DNA of 64,000 nucleotides from Pseudomonadota bacterium (GTDB lineage: Bacteria > Pseudomonadota > Gammaproteobacteria > Pseudomonadales > Moraxellaceae), in assembly GCA_021851865.1 (NCBI GenBank), contig JAJZBU010000001.1, positions 62,001-126,000 on the forward strand. The letters are read 5' to 3'. Positions 25,658 through 36,519 of the stretch are shown here, piece after piece; the stretch's first letter is position 1; each line of letters opens with the position of its first letter. The notes beneath the pieces are model-generated. The model worked only from the letters and a program-made list of their open reading frames with translations. It did not search any database and was not told the DNA's origin. The position numbers and the translations under genes are program-made.

Positions 25658-26539
25658 ATGGCGGAAATCACGGCAAGTCTGGTGAAAGAGCTGCGCGAGC
25701 GCACGGGTCTTGGCATGATGGAATGCAAAAAGGCCCTGCAGGAAGCCCTGGGAGATATCGAACTGGCCATCGATAATCTGCGTAAGTCGGGTCAGGCCAA
25801 GGCGGCGAAGAAGGCAGGCAATATCGCTGCCGACGGCGCCATCATCACCGCCGTCTCTGCGGATGGCCAGCAGGCGATCATTCTGGAAGTCAATTCGCAG
25901 ACCGACTTTGTCGCCCGCGATGCGAATTTCACTGCATTTGCGCAGGGCGTGGCGCGTCTTGCTCTGGAAGCCGGCATCAGTGACATCGCGGCTATTTCCG
26001 CTTTGCCTATGCAGGAAACGACGGTTGAGGGTGCGCGTGTCGCCCTGGTGCAGAAGATCGGTGAGAATATTCAGCTGCGTCGTGCCCAGTTGCTGCGCGG
26101 TGAGCGACTGATCAGCTACGTGCACGGCCTAAAGATCGGTGTCGTCGTCGCCTTGCAAGGTGGCGATGAGGATCTCGGCAAGGATCTGGCTATGCATATC
26201 GCGGCCGCCAATCCCATGGTGGTGACGGCGGCCGATGTTCCGGCCGATGTCCTCGCCAAGGAAAAAGAGATCTATGCCGCCAAGGCGCGTGAGTCGGGCA
26301 AGCCTTCGAATATCATCGAGAAGATGATCGAAGGTAGCCTGAAGAAGTTTCTCGCCGAGGTCAGCTTGGTCGAGCAGGGCTTCGTCAAGGACCCTGACAC
26401 CAAAGTGGCTGATCTGCTGAAGAAGGCCGGCGCTGCGGTGACCAGCTTCGTGCGTTTCCAGGTGGGTGAAGGCATCGAGAAGAAAGAAGTCGATTTCGCC
26501 GCAGAAGTAGCGGCGGCAGCGGCGGCAGCTAAGAGCTGA
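25658..26539 (+). CDS. tsf: Elongation factor Ts
   Basis: Guanine nucleotide exchange factor of EF-Tu. It has 293 residues. The N-terminal UBA-like domain contains [19 protein letters not shown], and the core contains [10 protein letters not shown]. The ribosome binding site GAGGAGAG precedes the ATG. It is co-transcribed with rpsB; a strong terminator follows 20 nt after the stop. Confidence 0.97.
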   Translation: MAEITASLVKELRERTGLGMMECKKALQEALGDIELAIDNLRKSGQAKAAKKAGNIAADGAIITAVSADGQQAIILEVNSQTDFVARDANFTAFAQGVARLALEAGISDIAAISALPMQETTVEGARVALVQKIGENIQLRRAQLLRGERLISYVHGLKIGVVVALQGGDEDLGKDLAMHIAAANPMVVTAADVPADVLAKEKEIYAAKARESGKPSNIIEKMIEGSLKKFLAEVSLVEQGFVKDPDTKVADLLKKAGAAVTSFVRFQVGEGIEKKEVDFAAEVAAAAAAAKS

Positions 26540-26558
26540 GTGTGTCGCAGTATCACGA

Positions 26559-26583
26559 AGCCCCTCATTGAGGGGCTTTTTGT
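26559..26583 (+). terminator. Rho-independent terminator after rpsB-tsf
   Basis: AGCCCCTC / GAGGGGCT stem with a short ATT loop followed by TTTTTG. Confidence 0.93.
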
Positions 26584-26626
26584 TGTAGAATGCTGCACCG
26601 ATTGGGCATGAGACAAGGGGCGCCAG

Positions 26627-27355
26627 ATGAGCCAAGAGCCAGCCGTATATCGTCGTATTCTCCTCAAACTGAGTGGAGAAGCTCTGGCGGGAGAGGCTGA
26701 ATTCGGTATTGATCCCAAGGTCTTGAATCGCCTCGCCAGCGAAATTAGCCAGGTGCTCGCCGTCGGCGTCCAGGTTGGATTGGTGCTCGGTGGCGGCAAT
26801 CTCTTTCGCGGTGCTGCTTTGCAGAGCGCCGGGCTGGACCGGGTCGCCGGTGATCATATGGGAATGTTGGCGACAGTGATGAATGGTCTGGCCATGCGCG
26901 ATGCGCTGGAGCGGGCCAATATCCGGACCCGGGTCATGTCGGCGATTCCCATGAGTGGCATCGTCGATCATTACGATCGACGTAATGCCATACGCTTTTT
27001 GCAGGGGGGGGACGTCTGCATCTTTGTCGCCGGCACCGGCAATCCTTTCTTTACTACCGACTCAGCGGCTTGTCTGCGTGGTATCGAGATGGGGGCAGAC
27101 GTCGTCTTGAAGGCGACCAAGGTCGATGGCGTCTATGACGCCGACCCGATGAAGGTCGCCGATGCGCATCGCTATGATGAGTTGAGTTTTGATCAGGTGC
27201 TCGAAGCGCAGCTGGGGGTGATGGATCTGACCGCCATCTGCCTGTGTCGCGACCATGACATGCCGCTCATCGTCTTCAATATGAACCAACCGGGCGCCTT
27301 GCTCAAGCTGATGCAAGGTGGTAAGGAAGGTACCCTGATACGTAAGCACGTTTGA
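26627..27355 (+). CDS. pyrH: UMP kinase
   Basis: Hexameric amino-acid-kinase-fold enzyme that phosphorylates UMP for pyrimidine nucleotide synthesis. It has 242 residues with [41 protein letters not shown] and [19 protein letters not shown] lies upstream of the ATG. It is the first gene of a long rightward block after the tsf terminator; its promoter was not securely found. Confidence 0.97.
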   Translation: MSQEPAVYRRILLKLSGEALAGEAEFGIDPKVLNRLASEISQVLAVGVQVGLVLGGGNLFRGAALQSAGLDRVAGDHMGMLATVMNGLAMRDALERANIRTRVMSAIPMSGIVDHYDRRNAIRFLQGGDVCIFVAGTGNPFFTTDSAACLRGIEMGADVVLKATKVDGVYDADPMKVADAHRYDELSFDQVLEAQLGVMDLTAICLCRDHDMPLIVFNMNQPGALLKLMQGGKEGTLIRKHV

Positions 27356-27379
27356 GCGGCCGCATCCAAGGAGTCACCC

Positions 27380-27934
27380 ATGATTCAAGACATCAAGAAA
27401 GACTGTGAACAACGTATGCGCAAGAGCCTGGAATCGCTCGATGCTGCTTTCGTCAAGGTGCGCACGGGGCGGGCCAGTCCGGCCATGCTCAAGGACGTGA
27501 TGGTGCCTTATTACGGCAGCGATACACCGCTGACGCAGCTGGCCTCGATCAATGTCGAAGACGCGCGCACCCTGCTCGTACAACCTTTTGATCGTAGTGC
27601 GGTGGCAGCCATCGACAAGGCTTTGCGCAATGCCGATCTGGGGCTGAATCCGATCACCGCCGACGTCATTCGTGTCCCCCTGCCGGCGTTGACCGAAGAA
27701 ACCCGGCGCGAGATGCAAAAAGTGGCGCGCCATGAAGCGGAAAATGCGCGTGTCGCAGTGCGCAATATCCGGCGCGATGCGATGGCCGACCTCAAGGAAT
27801 TGCTCAAAGCCAAGGAGATCTCCGAGGATGAAGAGCGGCGAGGCAATGATGACGTCCAGAAGCTTACCGACAAGGCCATCGCCGAGGTCGACAAGGCGCT
27901 CGCCGCCAAAGAAGCGGAATTGATGAAAGTATGA
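27380..27934 (+). CDS. frr: Ribosome recycling factor
   Basis: Releases ribosomes from mRNA after termination, with EF-G. It has 184 residues, with the diagnostic [23 protein letters not shown] and [19 protein letters not shown] perfect AAGGAG precedes the ATG. The stop overlaps the uppS start by 4 nt. Confidence 0.97.
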   Translation: MIQDIKKDCEQRMRKSLESLDAAFVKVRTGRASPAMLKDVMVPYYGSDTPLTQLASINVEDARTLLVQPFDRSAVAAIDKALRNADLGLNPITADVIRVPLPALTEETRREMQKVARHEAENARVAVRNIRRDAMADLKELLKAKEISEDEERRGNDDVQKLTDKAIAEVDKALAAKEAELMKV

Positions 27935-28704
27935 TCGTGGCGCAGAGCTCGGCACCGGATCTGGCAACGGCATGGTCGCGTCCGCGTCATGTGGCCATCA
28001 TCATGGATGGCAACAACCGTTGGGCGCAGCGCCAGGGTCTGGGTGGTGGCGCCGGGCACGCCGCCGGTGAGCGCGGCGTCAAGAGCTGCGTTGAGACGGC
28101 GGTGCGCGAAGGGGTCGAAGTGTTGACCCTGTTCGCCTTCAGTTCCGAGAACTGGCGACGGCCGGCGGTGGAAGTGCAGGGCTTGATGACCCTGTTTCTG
28201 CAAGCCTTGCAGGAGCGCGTCGCTGAATTGTACGCACAGGGTGTGCGTTTGCGTTTTATCGGCGATCTCGCGGCATTTAGCGAGGATTTACGCCAGGGCA
28301 TGCAGTCCGCCATGGAAAAGACAGCGTCGGGTCGTCGTCTGACGCTCAATATCGCCGTCAATTACGGTGGCCAGTGGGACATGGCGCAGGCTGCCCTGAG
28401 TCTGGCTCAAGCGGTGGCGTCTGGCGCTATCCGTCAAGCCGATCTAAGCGCCGAGCATTACGCCGCGCGTCTGAGTATGGCGGATCTGCCGGCGGTCGAT
28501 CTGCTCATCCGGACTGGGGGCGAGTATCGCCTGTCCAACTTTGTGCTCTGGCAGGCGGCTTACGCCGAACTCTACTTCACCGAAACCTTATGGCCGGATT
28601 TCGATGCTGCCTGTTTCGTCGCGGCCCTTACCGAATATGGCCGACGGGAAAGACGTTTTGGCCGTACCTCCGAACAGATTGCGGAGATGCGCAACGATGC
28701 TTAA
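27931..28704 (+). CDS. uppS: Undecaprenyl diphosphate synthase (cis-prenyltransferase)
   Basis: Makes the C55 lipid carrier precursor for peptidoglycan and O-antigen. It has 257 residues. The catalytic Asp26 lies in [10 protein letters not shown] (the usual form is DGNGRWA). [11 protein letters not shown] and [15 protein letters not shown] complete the substrate pocket. It overlaps frr and cdsA, forming one operon for lipid carrier and phospholipid synthesis. Confidence 0.96.
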   Translation: MIVAQSSAPDLATAWSRPRHVAIIMDGNNRWAQRQGLGGGAGHAAGERGVKSCVETAVREGVEVLTLFAFSSENWRRPAVEVQGLMTLFLQALQERVAELYAQGVRLRFIGDLAAFSEDLRQGMQSAMEKTASGRRLTLNIAVNYGGQWDMAQAALSLAQAVASGAIRQADLSAEHYAARLSMADLPAVDLLIRTGGEYRLSNFVLWQAAYAELYFTETLWPDFDAACFVAALTEYGRRERRFGRTSEQIAEMRNDA

Positions 28705-29503
28705 ACAAAGAATTCTGACGGCGCTCGTCCTTCTTCCCATCATTCTCGTGGCCGTGTTTGCGACCGCTTCCTGGCCTTTTTGGAGCGTCACTACCGGCAT
28801 CGTTCTGGTCGCCAGTTGGGAGTGGAGCGCTCTCATCGGCTGGACGCGGACGCCGGCGCGTATCGTTTACTCGTCGCTGACGGCTCTTGGCATGTTGTCG
28901 ATCGCCATTTATGGCCGCCCCTCCTTGTTCCATTTTGTCTATGCCCTGGCCCTGCCGGGTTGGCTGTGGGCCCTGGTGCGGGTCTGGCGCTATCGCGGTG
29001 AAGAGGGCGTTTTCCTGTCGCTATCGGCGCCGTTTCTGGGATGGGCGGTGCTCCTTCCGGCCTGGCTGGCGCTGAATGAGTTGAAGAGTCTGGCCACCGC
29101 TTGGCTGCTTTATCTCTTCATCCTGGTCTGGGGGGCTGACACGGGGGCCTATTTTGCCGGTCGTCGCTTCGGGCGTACCAAGCTGGCACCAATGGTCAGC
29201 CCGGGCAAGAGTGTTGAGGGGGTGATCGGCGGGGTGGCCTTGACCGCGGCGGTGGCCGTCGTCATCGCCTGGCGCCATGCCTGGACGTTCGCGCATAGCC
29301 TGGAGTTTCTTCTCCTGTCCCTGTGCACGGTAGCGGCGTCGGTGCTCGGTGATCTTTTCGAAAGCATGCTCAAGCGCCAGCGTGGCGTCAAAGATTCCGG
29401 TACGATTTTCCCCGGGCACGGCGGTGCCTTGGATCGTATCGACAGCCTCACGGCGGCGGCACCGATCTTTTTGCTCGGCTGGGTGTTGCTGGGGGGCTTT
29501 TGA
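28697..29503 (+). CDS. cdsA: Phosphatidate cytidylyltransferase
   Basis: Membrane enzyme forming CDP-diacylglycerol. It has 268 residues with about eight hydrophobic segments. The family signature near the C-terminus reads SVLGDLFESMLKRQRGVKDS followed by FPGHGGALDRIDS. The ATG at 28697 lies 8 nt inside the uppS end; it gives the expected hydrophobic N-terminus [14 protein letters not shown]. Confidence 0.95.
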   Translation: MLKQRILTALVLLPIILVAVFATASWPFWSVTTGIVLVASWEWSALIGWTRTPARIVYSSLTALGMLSIAIYGRPSLFHFVYALALPGWLWALVRVWRYRGEEGVFLSLSAPFLGWAVLLPAWLALNELKSLATAWLLYLFILVWGADTGAYFAGRRFGRTKLAPMVSPGKSVEGVIGGVALTAAVAVVIAWRHAWTFAHSLEFLLLSLCTVAASVLGDLFESMLKRQRGVKDSGTIFPGHGGALDRIDSLTAAAPIFLLGWVLLGGF

Positions 29504-30672
29504 TGCATAAGGTCTGCCTTCTCGGCGCCACCGGTTCGATCGGGCAGAGCAGTCTCGAGGTGATCGCTCTGCATCCCGAGCGCTACACCGTGCACGCTCT
29601 GAGCGCCTGGCGGCGCATGGACGTCCTGCTCGATCTCTACCGCCGCTTCTCGCCGCAGGTCCTGGTGGTGGCGGATCGGGCCCAGCGCGATGATCTGTAT
29701 CGTGCTGGCGTCCGCTGCGATGTTCTGTATGGTGAAGAAGGATTGCTGAGCATCGCGGCCGATGCCGGCAGCGATATCGTCGTCGCCGCTATCGTTGGCG
29801 CCGCCGGACTCTTGCCGACGCTGGCGGCGGTGCGCGCCGGTAAACGCGTCTTGCTGGCCAACAAGGAGTCTTTGGTGATGGCCGGGGCGCTGTTCATGCA
29901 GGCAGTGCAGGAGCATGGTGCGGCACTCCTCCCGGTCGACAGCGAACACAATGCTATTTTTCAGTGTTTGGAAAAGCCCGGTGCCGGCCTCGCTGAACAG
30001 GGCATCGAACGCCTCATCCTGACCGCCTCTGGGGGGCCTTTTCGGCAATATGAGCTGGAGCGTCTGCACACCGTGACCCCGGCGGAGGCGGTGCGTCACC
30101 CGCGTTGGAGCATGGGGCCAAAGATCTCCGTCGATTCGGCGACCTTGATGAACAAGGGGCTGGAGCTGATCGAAGCCTGCTATCTCTTCGGTGCCCGCGA
30201 CGATCAGGTGCAGATCGTCGTGCACCCACAGAGTATCGTGCATTCCATGGTGCAGTATCGCGACGGCTCTTTCCTGGCCCAGCTCGGTCGCCCCGATATG
30301 CGGACGCCGATCGCGCATGCCCTGGCTTGGCCGGAGCGTATCGACGCTGGCGTCGAAGCGCTCGATCTGTTGCAGATGGCGGCGCTCGAGTTTGAAGCGC
30401 CGGATGAAGAGCGTTTCCCCTGTTTGCGTCTGGCGCGTCAAGCCTTCGCCACGGGCGGTACGGCTTGCGCCATCCTCAATGCAGCCAATGAGATGGCCGT
30501 GGCGGCATTTTTACAAAATGAAACATCTTTCACGATGATCCCCGTTATCATCGCCGAGGCTCTGCAACGTCTTCCCGTGCGCGCAGTGCACTCGCTGGCG
30601 GATGTTTTGGAGGCCGATGCCCAGGCGCGTCGTCTGGTCGCTGATCATCTTCAGGCTTTGCGGGAGGGCTGA
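29503..30672 (+). CDS. dxr: 1-deoxy-D-xylulose 5-phosphate reductoisomerase
   Basis: First committed step of the MEP isoprenoid pathway, using NADPH. It has 389 residues. The Rossmann motif is LLGATGSIGQSSLEVI. Metal and substrate motifs include LLANKESLVMAGALF, PVDSEHNAIFQ and LTASGGPFR. The ATG at 29503 shares one base with the cdsA stop; a TTG one codon upstream is the alternative. It is directly followed by rseP. Confidence 0.96.
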   Translation: MHKVCLLGATGSIGQSSLEVIALHPERYTVHALSAWRRMDVLLDLYRRFSPQVLVVADRAQRDDLYRAGVRCDVLYGEEGLLSIAADAGSDIVVAAIVGAAGLLPTLAAVRAGKRVLLANKESLVMAGALFMQAVQEHGAALLPVDSEHNAIFQCLEKPGAGLAEQGIERLILTASGGPFRQYELERLHTVTPAEAVRHPRWSMGPKISVDSATLMNKGLELIEACYLFGARDDQVQIVVHPQSIVHSMVQYRDGSFLAQLGRPDMRTPIAHALAWPERIDAGVEALDLLQMAALEFEAPDEERFPCLRLARQAFATGGTACAILNAANEMAVAAFLQNETSFTMIPVIIAEALQRLPVRAVHSLADVLEADAQARRLVADHLQALREG

Positions 30673-30674
30673 GC

Positions 30675-32027
30675 ATGCATCTGTCTCCCTGGTGGGCCGC
30701 CATTCTCGTGCTTGCGCCCCTGATCATCCTGCACGAACTCGGCCATTTTCTTGTCGCGCGTTGGGTCGGCGTGCGCGTTCTCGCTTTCTCCATCGGCATG
30801 GGGCCGATTCTCGCGCGCTGGACCGATCGTAGCGGTGTCGAGTGGCGACTCTCGCTTTTGCCCATCGGCGGCTATGTGAAGATGCTCGATGAGCCGGAAT
30901 CAGGAGAAGATCTCTCCGGAAGGTTCGCCTTCAACCGTCAGCCCACCTGGGCGCGGGCCCTGGTGGCCATGGCGGGCCCGGCGATGAATATCCTGCTCGC
31001 CTGGGTGCTCTACATCGTCCTGGCCATGCATGGCAGCTTGCAACTGGTGACGCGTATCGGCAGTGTCCTGCCGGGCACGCCAGCGCAGATGGCGGGCGTA
31101 CAGGCCGGTGAACTGCTTTTGGCCATCGATGGTCAGCCGGTGCATGACTGGCAGCAAGTCAACATGCGTCTCGCCGAGCGTGTCGGCGATAGTGGGCAGA
31201 TTCTGCTGACGACGCGCGCCGGCAGCCTGCAGCGTACTTATCATGTCCCTGTCCGTCACTTTCTTGCCCATGGTCAGGATGCTTTGCGTGCTTTGGGCCT
31301 CACGCCACCGCAACCGCCGATCTTGCCGATCATCGACCAACTGACGCCGGGTGGAGCGGCGGCGCGCGCTGGCCTGTTGCCTGGAGATCGCCTGCTCGGT
31401 GTCGATGGTCAGAACCTGTTCACCTGGCCGCAGTGGGTGGATCGCATACAATCTTCGCCCGGACAGGCCATGCAGGTCCGCTATGAGCGGCACGGCAAGA
31501 TCGCAGTCCTGCGTTTGACGCCGGACAGCGTCGTCGATGAGTGGGGCGAGCACATCGGTCGTGTCGGCGCCATGCCGCGTATCGATGCCAGCATGGTCTG
31601 GCCGCCGCAGAACCTGCTCGTGCATGTGCAGGATGACCTGCCGGAGGCGATGGCGCGTGCCGATGGTGAGGTGAGTGATGTCGTCACTGTCACCGTGCGG
31701 ACGCTTTTCAAATTGCTGAGCGGCAGCATGAGTCTCGATCGGCTTTCCGGTCCGATCGGCATCGCCCATATCGCTGCGGCGTCGGCCTCTTATGGTTGGA
31801 TGGCGCTGTTGTCTCTTGCCGCCTTGCTCAGTGTCAATCTGGGCGTGTTGAATCTTTTACCCATCCCGGTTCTCGACGGCGGCCATCTCGTTTATGTCCT
31901 CCTGGAGTCCTGGCGTGGTCGTCCATTGTCGGCGCGGGTACAGAGTTGGGGAGTGGCGGCCGGGGCTGCCGTCATGGTGGCGATCATGTTGCTGGTGATC
32001 GTCAATGATCTGAGACGATTTTATTGA
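30675..32027 (+). CDS. rseP: Site-2 intramembrane zinc protease RseP
   Basis: Cleaves anti-sigma factor RseA in the envelope stress response and also remnant signal peptides. It has 450 residues and four predicted transmembrane helices. The zinc site is HELGH at 20-24 in the first helix and Asp401 in PVLDGGH in the third. Two periplasmic PDZ domains lie between (about 115-290). It is positioned between dxr and bamA as in other gammaproteobacteria. Confidence 0.96.
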   Translation: MHLSPWWAAILVLAPLIILHELGHFLVARWVGVRVLAFSIGMGPILARWTDRSGVEWRLSLLPIGGYVKMLDEPESGEDLSGRFAFNRQPTWARALVAMAGPAMNILLAWVLYIVLAMHGSLQLVTRIGSVLPGTPAQMAGVQAGELLLAIDGQPVHDWQQVNMRLAERVGDSGQILLTTRAGSLQRTYHVPVRHFLAHGQDALRALGLTPPQPPILPIIDQLTPGGAAARAGLLPGDRLLGVDGQNLFTWPQWVDRIQSSPGQAMQVRYERHGKIAVLRLTPDSVVDEWGEHIGRVGAMPRIDASMVWPPQNLLVHVQDDLPEAMARADGEVSDVVTVTVRTLFKLLSGSMSLDRLSGPIGIAHIAAASASYGWMALLSLAALLSVNLGVLNLLPIPVLDGGHLVYVLLESWRGRPLSARVQSWGVAAGAAVMVAIMLLVIVNDLRRFY

Positions 32028-32056
32028 GCGCTGGCTGTCGCTGAGGATGTTGCGTT

Positions 32057-34429
32057 TTGAAAAGCTATTTGGGATATCTCCGTGTTGGAGTGGCTTTGGT
32101 GGTCACCCTCAGTGGCGCCCCGGTCTGGGCTGAGGCATCGGGCAGTGACTTTACGGTCAAGGATATTCGTCTCGACGGTTTGGTGCGTGTGCCGGCCAGC
32201 ACGGTCTATGGCTTGCTGCCGATCAGCGCCGGTGATCACATCGATAGTGAGCGTCTCGCCGATTCTCTCAAGAAGCTGTTCGCAACCGGGGACTTCGAAG
32301 ATGTTCAGGCTTTGCGCGACGGTGATGTGCTGATCTACAAGTTTACCGAACGGGCATCGATCACGTCGATCGACATCAAGGGCAACAAGGCCATCGACAA
32401 AGACTCCTTGCTCAAGGGACTGAAAGCGGCTGGCGTGACGACAGGGGCTGTGTTGCATCGCGCCACCCTCGATCAGGTGCGTCAGGAACTGCTCGACCAG
32501 TACATCGCACAGGGTCGCTACGCCACCGAGATCGACATCAAAACCGAAGCGCGCACACGCAATCGCGTCGCCATCAAGATCGTCATCCGCGAAGGCGATG
32601 AAGCCAGTATTCGCGGCATTCACTTTGTCGGCAACCATGCTTTTGCAGCGAGTGAATTGCGCGATCAATTGCAGCTCAAGGTGCGGCACTTTCTGTCTTT
32701 CGTCAAAGGCGATGACAAGTATTCGCAGGAAAAGCTGCGCGGCGACCTCGAGCGTTTGCGCTCCTACTATCTCGACCGCGGCTATGCCGCCTTCCATGTC
32801 AATTCGACTCAGGTCACCTTGAGTCCGGACCATCGTGAAGTCTATATCGACATCAATGTCGAGGAAGGCGCCATCTACAAGGTTGGTACGGTCAAACTGG
32901 TCGGAGAGCTGCCGGTGGCCGAGGATCAGCTGCATCAACTAATTCTGGTCAAGACGGGGCAGACCTTCTCGCAGCATATGCTGACCGCCAGCACAGAACT
33001 GATCGGCAAGCGCATCGGCGATGAGGGTTACATCTTTGCCGATGTCAACGGCGACCCGAAGCTTGATGACAAGAACCATATCGCCAACATCACCATTTTT
33101 GTCAATCCGCAAGGCCGTGCCTATGTGCGCCGTATCGATATGAAGGGCAATCACAAGACCGATGACGAGGTGATCCGGCGCGAGATGCGTCAGTTTGAGT
33201 CCTCGGTCGCTTCGAGCGATCGTATCGACATCTCCAAGCAGAGACTGGAGCGACTGGGTTATTTCAAGACGGTCAAGATCGACAAGCAGCGCGTTCCGGG
33301 CAGTACCGACCTCGTCGATCTGTCGACGAAAGTCGAGGAACAGCCCTCCGGTTCAGTGGGGGCCAGCGTCGGTTATTCGCAGGCTGTCGGCCTGACCTTG
33401 AGCGCCACCATCAGTCAGAACAATTTTTTCGGCACGGGTGACAACATCTCTTTGGGTATGACGCGCAACCAGATCTCGCAATCGGCGAACTTTTCTTTCA
33501 CCAATCCCTATTTCACTGACGATGGCGTCAGCCGCGGGTATAACATCTATAGCAACAAGACCTTCTTCTCCTCGTATAGTGTGACGGCTTATTTCACCGA
33601 CTCCGTCGGTGGCAATGTCAGTTTTGGTTATCCGATCAACGAAATCGAGAATCTGAGTTTTTCTTTCGGCGTCGATGACACCCAGATCATCGAGGGCAAC
33701 ATGCCGGCGCAGTTGGTGGCCGACTACGTCAACAGCAATGGGTCGGGGGCGGTGACCCAGGTGAATACCTTGGCGTGGAATCGCAGCACGCTCAACCGCG
33801 GCATGTTCCCGGATCGAGGCACGTCACAGAGCGTCAGCCTTGAGATCACTTCACCGATGACCCAGGTCAACTACTACAAGCTGACGTATGACGGTCAGCT
33901 CTTTGTGCCCATCCACGGCCCCTGGGCTCTGCACTTTCATACCTTGCTCGGTTACGGCAACGGTCTGTTCGGCACCTCGGGCCTGCCGTTTTACAAGAAC
34001 TTCTTTACCGGCGGCATCGGTTCGGTACGCGGCTTCCTCGATTACACGGCGGCGCCGCGCGCGCCGCAGTTCCAAGCTTATATCGATCCGATGACCGGGG
34101 CGGTGATACGTGACGGCATGCCCGCCGTCATCGGCGGTAATGCCGTGGTCAACGGCACCATGGAGCTGATTTTGCCGATGCCGTTCATCAAGGATGCCTC
34201 GAGCATGCGTGCTACGCTCTTTGTTGACGCAGGCCAAGCTTTTGATACGACCAGTTCACCGTATATCGTCGATAATCCCGGATTAAGTGGTATGCGCTAC
34301 TCGGTCGGGTTAGGATTCTCCTGGCTGACCCCGATAGGGCCGTTGACCTTTAGTCTGGCTCATCCTTACCATCTGCAACCGGATGATCAGCGTCAGGTCT
34401 TCCAGTTTACGATCGGACAAGGCTTTTAA
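32057..34429 (+). CDS. bamA: Outer membrane protein assembly factor BamA
   Basis: Central component of the BAM complex. It has 790 residues with a signal peptide (cleavage likely after VWA, about 25), five POTRA domains (about 27-420) and a C-terminal Omp85 beta-barrel. The barrel has the lid-loop motif VRGF in GSVRGFLDY and the C-terminal phenylalanine (IGQGF). The start is a TTG at 32057 with GAGGA 10 nt upstream. skp follows after 44 bp. Confidence 0.96.
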   Translation: MKSYLGYLRVGVALVVTLSGAPVWAEASGSDFTVKDIRLDGLVRVPASTVYGLLPISAGDHIDSERLADSLKKLFATGDFEDVQALRDGDVLIYKFTERASITSIDIKGNKAIDKDSLLKGLKAAGVTTGAVLHRATLDQVRQELLDQYIAQGRYATEIDIKTEARTRNRVAIKIVIREGDEASIRGIHFVGNHAFAASELRDQLQLKVRHFLSFVKGDDKYSQEKLRGDLERLRSYYLDRGYAAFHVNSTQVTLSPDHREVYIDINVEEGAIYKVGTVKLVGELPVAEDQLHQLILVKTGQTFSQHMLTASTELIGKRIGDEGYIFADVNGDPKLDDKNHIANITIFVNPQGRAYVRRIDMKGNHKTDDEVIRREMRQFESSVASSDRIDISKQRLERLGYFKTVKIDKQRVPGSTDLVDLSTKVEEQPSGSVGASVGYSQAVGLTLSATISQNNFFGTGDNISLGMTRNQISQSANFSFTNPYFTDDGVSRGYNIYSNKTFFSSYSVTAYFTDSVGGNVSFGYPINEIENLSFSFGVDDTQIIEGNMPAQLVADYVNSNGSGAVTQVNTLAWNRSTLNRGMFPDRGTSQSVSLEITSPMTQVNYYKLTYDGQLFVPIHGPWALHFHTLLGYGNGLFGTSGLPFYKNFFTGGIGSVRGFLDYTAAPRAPQFQAYIDPMTGAVIRDGMPAVIGGNAVVNGTMELILPMPFIKDASSMRATLFVDAGQAFDTTSSPYIVDNPGLSGMRYSVGLGFSWLTPIGPLTFSLAHPYHLQPDDQRQVFQFTIGQGF

Positions 34430-34473
34430 AACCCGTCGTGCGCATGATGCGGCGACGCCAATGGAGGTGGGAC

Positions 34474-34995
34474 GTGAAGAAGTTGATCCAAGGTGCGGTA
34501 CTATCCATGGCCTTGCTGGCCCCGGTGGCACAGGCGGCTCCGGCAGCGTTGAAGATGGCTGTGTTTGATCCGCAGGCGGCTCTGTGGAACTCGGATGCGG
34601 CGCAGAAGGCTTTGGTGCAGTTCAAAGGCGACATCAAGGTGCAGACCGATCGTATGGACGTTCTGCGCAAGCAGCTCGACCAGTTGTCGGAAAACCTCAA
34701 GGCCAATGGCTCGGTGATGTCCAAGGATCAGCGTGACAAGATCCAGGCCAAGGGCGATCAGATGTACAAGGAATACCAGAATCTGGCCGCAGCCGTGCAG
34801 GAAAAGAACCAGAAGATGCAGCAGACGGTCATCGCCAGCATGAAGCCCAAGCTGGATGCCGCTGTGCAGGCTTTGATCAAGTCCGGTGGCTATGATCTCA
34901 TCGTCGACTCGCACGCTGCGCTCTATGCTTCGCCTGATCTTGACATCACCAAGCAGGTGATCGCGAAGATCAATCAGGGTGCTACGGGTCAATAA
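34474..34995 (+). CDS. skp: Periplasmic chaperone Skp/OmpH family
   Basis: Holds unfolded outer-membrane proteins on the way to BAM. It has 173 residues with a signal peptide MKKLIQGAVLSMALLAPVAQA and a long coiled-coil body rich in Lys, Gln and Asp (about 60-130). The GTG at 34474 is preferred to upstream ATGs because GGAGGTGG lies 4-11 nt before it and it gives a clean signal peptide. Located between bamA and lpxD, the usual place. Confidence 0.92.
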   Translation: MKKLIQGAVLSMALLAPVAQAAPAALKMAVFDPQAALWNSDAAQKALVQFKGDIKVQTDRMDVLRKQLDQLSENLKANGSVMSKDQRDKIQAKGDQMYKEYQNLAAAVQEKNQKMQQTVIASMKPKLDAAVQALIKSGGYDLIVDSHAALYASPDLDITKQVIAKINQGATGQ

Positions 34996-34999
34996 GTTG

Positions 35000-36046
35000 A
35001 TGTCGACGTCGGACTGGCGCCTGGGGGCGCTCGCTGAGTCGCTCGGGGTCGAGCTGCGTGGTGATCCCGAGAGGCGCATCACCGGACTGCAGACCCTGCG
35101 CGATGCCGGCCCTGAGTCGCTCAGCTTTCTGGCCAACACGCGCTATACGGAGGCACTGCGCCGGTCCTGTGCCGGAGCGGTTCTCCTGCGTCCGTCCGAT
35201 TTGCCCTTGTGGTCGGGGGATGCGCTGTTGACCGAGGATCCTTATGCGGTTTATGCGCGCGCCAGCCATCTCTTCGATCGTCAGCCGGTGCGTCCGCCGG
35301 GATGCCACGCCAGTGCCGTCATTGCCGCCGATGCCTTGATCGGTACTGGTGTGCATATCGGTCCGCTGGTGGTGATCGGGGCGGGAGCGGTCATCGCCGA
35401 TGCTTGCATCATCGAGGCCGGCTGCGTCATCGGCGAAAATTGTCGTCTCGGACCGGCGGTGCATCTCGCGCCGCGCGTCGTTCTTTATCCTGAAGTCCAC
35501 CTCGGTGCGCGGGTGCGTATCCAAAGTGGCAGCGTTCTTGGCGGAGATGGTTTTGGCTTCGCCCATGAGGGGGGGCGCTGGCAGCGTATCGCTCAGCTCG
35601 GTCGGGTCGTGGTCGGTGACGACGTCGACATCGGTGCCAACACCTGTATCGATCGCGGCGCTCTCGGTGATACCGTGCTCGAGGAGGGCGTGATCATCGA
35701 CAATCAGGTGCAGATCGCGCATAACGTGCATATCGGCGCGCATACCGCCATCGCTGCTTGTGTCGGTATTTCCGGCAGCACGCGTATTGGCCGGCACTGT
35801 GTGCTCGCCGGTGGCGTCGGTCTCGTCGGGCATATTGAGATCTGTGATGCCGTCCATATCACCGGCATGACCATGATCACCAAGTCCATTCACACGCCGG
35901 GCAGTTATTCGTCAGGAACGGCCTTTGAATCTTCCCGACAGTGGAAGAAGACCGCCGTACGTCTGCGCCAGTTGGAGAGCATGGCCGAGCGCTTGCGCCG
36001 ACTCGAGGCGCAGGTCAGCGAATTGCAGACCCCCGCGCGCAAATAG
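35000..36046 (+). CDS. lpxD: UDP-3-O-(3-hydroxyacyl)glucosamine N-acyltransferase
   Basis: Third step of lipid A synthesis. It has 348 residues: an N-terminal uridine-binding domain ([15 protein letters not shown]), a left-handed beta-helix with many hexapeptide repeats, [14 protein letters not shown], the catalytic His region QIAHNVHIG, and a C-terminal helix. The ATG at 35000 is preferred; its ribosome binding site is poor and it may be coupled to skp, which ends 4 nt earlier. Confidence 0.95.
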   Translation: MSTSDWRLGALAESLGVELRGDPERRITGLQTLRDAGPESLSFLANTRYTEALRRSCAGAVLLRPSDLPLWSGDALLTEDPYAVYARASHLFDRQPVRPPGCHASAVIAADALIGTGVHIGPLVVIGAGAVIADACIIEAGCVIGENCRLGPAVHLAPRVVLYPEVHLGARVRIQSGSVLGGDGFGFAHEGGRWQRIAQLGRVVVGDDVDIGANTCIDRGALGDTVLEEGVIIDNQVQIAHNVHIGAHTAIAACVGISGSTRIGRHCVLAGGVGLVGHIEICDAVHITGMTMITKSIHTPGSYSSGTAFESSRQWKKTAVRLRQLESMAERLRRLEAQVSELQTPARK

Positions 36047-36075
36047 GGTATTCTTTCCGTTTTGATCTGGATTGT

Positions 36076-36519
36076 ATGAGTATGCTGGACATCAAGGCGA
36101 TACGCGCCTATCTACCACAGCGCTATCCGTTTCTGTTGCTCGACCGGGTGACCTCGATCGAGCCTGGCGTGCGCGCTGTCGGTTATAAGAACCTGACCGC
36201 CAATGAAGAGTTCTTCAATGGCCACTTCCCCGATCACCCGATCATGCCCGGTGTCCTCATCGTCGAGGCGATGGCGCAATTGGCGGGTGTGCTCGGTTTT
36301 GTCAGTACCGGTCGTCGGCCGGAAGATGGCGTCATCCATCTCTTTGTCGGCACCGACGATCTGCGCTTCAAACGTCAGGTCGTTCCCGGGGACCAACTCA
36401 TCCTCGAAGCCGAGATCGGGACCTGCAAGCGTAATCTCTATAAGTTCAATTGCCGTGCTTCGGTCGATGGAGACCTCGTCGCCAAGGCGCAAATCCTGAT
36501 TGCTGAGCAACATCTATGA
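36076..36519 (+). CDS. fabZ: (3R)-hydroxyacyl-ACP dehydratase FabZ
   Basis: Dehydratase of fatty acid elongation, competing with LpxA for hydroxyacyl-ACP. It has 147 residues in a hot-dog fold. The active site is [20 protein letters not shown] with His50 and Glu64. The ATG at 36076 gives [19 protein letters not shown]; an ATG two codons later is also possible. It overlaps lpxA by 4 nt. Confidence 0.96.
   Translation: MSMLDIKAIRAYLPQRYPFLLLDRVTSIEPGVRAVGYKNLTANEEFFNGHFPDHPIMPGVLIVEAMAQLAGVLGFVSTGRRPEDGVIHLFVGTDDLRFKRQVVPGDQLILEAEIGTCKRNLYKFNCRASVDGDLVAKAQILIAEQHL

Noticed and set aside
26586-26591. TAGAAT as -10 of a pyrH promoter
   Set aside because: No acceptable -35 at 15-19 bp upstream; the sequence there is the tsf terminator.
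29149-30441. Minus-strand open frame of 430 codons
   Set aside because: Antisense to cdsA and dxr, both of which are complete and recognisable.
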